Assembly: GCF_010183535.1 (NCBI RefSeq)
Contig: NC_071333.1
Span: 21,326,587 to 21,390,586 of the forward strand
Direction of reading: 5' to 3'
Source: Caenorhabditis remanei
Lineage: Eukaryota > Nematoda > Chromadorea > Rhabditida > Rhabditidae
DNA length: 64,000 nt
Below are positions 63,339 through 64,000 of this stretch, in pieces (the stretch's first letter is position 1; each line of letters starts with the position of its first letter). The translations under genes and the position numbers were made by a program. The notes beneath the pieces are model-generated. The model was not told the DNA's origin and did not search any database. It saw only the letters and a program-made list of their open reading frames with translations.

Positions 63339-63818
63339 CTACCACAAACGAATAACGAATCTATTTGTACCTTTTCCTTTTTGGAACTTTGGAATCGGTG
63401 GTAATCTTTGAGCTCTAAATCTCTGCGTTAATTGACCAGTAGTGTTTTTAGGACTAGTTTTCTTAAGAGGTGTAGTTTTCTTGGAAACCACTTTCTGTTT
63501 TAAATTTGCATTATTCACGACTGGTGACCCTGAATTATTAACAATAGCGCTCGACTTTGGAGATGTAGTGTTTTTCTTTTGTTTTGCCACTTGGCGGGTC
63601 ATGGGTTTGGTTTTTACAGGGGTGCCAAGAGGTGTATCGGTAGACGGCTGTTCAGGGGTATATATTGCAGGAGAAGATATAGGAGTGTAATCAGACTGTG
63701 TAACATCATCGTCGAGATCATCTTGTACTTTACTAGTTTGTACCGAAGGTGAATGTTGAAATACAGGCATTTCACCCTCTTTTGAAACACTTTTTGGAAT
63801 AGAGACATTTTTTGACAT
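63339..63818 (-). CDS. Ser/Thr/Pro-rich protein, 159 aa, P2
   Basis: Starts MSKNVSIPKSVSKEGEMPVF. The middle is rich in T, P, S and K (VKTKPMTRQVAKQKKNTTSP), and the end is FQKGKGTNRFVIRLW. It lies directly upstream of the integrase, the position held in P1 and P4 by the conserved unknown gene, and may be its divergent counterpart. No domain recognised. Confidence 0.45.
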   Translation of the reverse strand: MSKNVSIPKSVSKEGEMPVFQHSPSVQTSKVQDDLDDDVTQSDYTPISSPAIYTPEQPSTDTPLGTPVKTKPMTRQVAKQKKNTTSPKSSAIVNNSGSPVVNNANLKQKVVSKKTTPLKKTSPKNTTGQLTQRFRAQRLPPIPKFQKGKGTNRFVIRLW

Positions 63819-63842
63819 TTGGTTCTCTCTCTGCTGTTTTGC

Positions 63843-64000
63843 CTAAACTTCGGGGTCTAGCGAATCTTTTTCTTTTTTATGGTTTACCAAATGATCGTTC
63901 AAAGAACGAAGTATTTCAGAGTCATTAATACGTAAATGAGGTAGTAATTTGATACGATGTAGTAAATCCTGATAAAATTGTTGTTTGGATACAGCATCTA
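63843..64000 (-). CDS. partial C-terminus of a further P2 gene
   Basis: The open frame enters from the window edge (DAVSKQQFYQDLLHRIKLLP...) and stops at 63843-63845. It is helical and charged. Its start lies outside the window. By position it may match the small protein upstream of the conserved unknown gene, but similarity is not visible. Confidence 0.4.
   Translation of the reverse strand, partial: DAVSKQQFYQDLLHRIKLLPHLRINDSEILRSLNDHLVNHKKEKDSLDPEV

Overview
The window looks like nuclear DNA of a nematode, most likely Caenorhabditis or a close relative. It is AT-rich, and its introns are very short (about 40-60 bp) with TTTTCAG-type acceptors. It carries a Maverick/Polinton, BEL/Pao elements with a phlebovirus-type Env, a CR1/jockey-like LINE and a Ty3/gypsy-type LTR element. 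I recognise no complete ordinary host gene; nearly everything is nested mobile DNA.

Layout, left to right. 1-3989: a giant palindrome with arms of about 1.04 kb. Each arm carries the last two exons of a GNAT acetyltransferase gene, and the left arm is split by a 1,095-bp foldback element flanked by TTA. About 4480-9335: a decayed BEL/Pao element (retropepsin and integrase C-terminus remnants). 9762 to about 16130: a reverse-strand LINE split by a 2.3-kb BEL fragment (Env plus a zinc-knuckle ORF). 16.1-19.5 kb: no recognised gene. 19.5 kb to the right edge: remains of an older Polinton (P2), including a polB gene whose exonuclease segment is inverted.

23771-53073: a younger Polinton (P1) inserted in the P2 polB. 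It has 6-bp GTGGAG target duplications and terminal inverted repeats of about 530 bp. Its reverse-strand block encodes small proteins, an adenain-like protease, a stand-alone PAZ-domain protein, major capsid protein (two in-frame stops), a basic core-like protein, penton-like protein, a small membrane protein, integrase, two conserved unknowns, packaging ATPase and a 17-exon polB that reads cleanly for 1,393 aa. On the forward strand lie two small genes and a coiled-coil/RING gene. The RING gene is split by an 11,368-bp LTR retrotransposon (40614-51981) whose two 380-bp LTRs I read as identical. That retroelement has an Env-like ectodomain inside its polyprotein between Gag and protease, and an EGF-like/transmembrane gene on the opposite strand.

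53074-64000: the rest of the P2 polB and a chromodomain integrase. A 1,843-bp segment spanning the polB 3' end and integrase 3' end occurs twice in direct orientation (53371-55213 and 60682-62524). Between the copies is a 5.5-kb block holding a truncated third Polinton (P4) and 2.1 kb of unassigned DNA.

The most promising observations are the PAZ-only protein in a Polinton, the EGF/TM cargo and the internal Env of the LTR element, and the nested history that can be read from target duplications and repeats.
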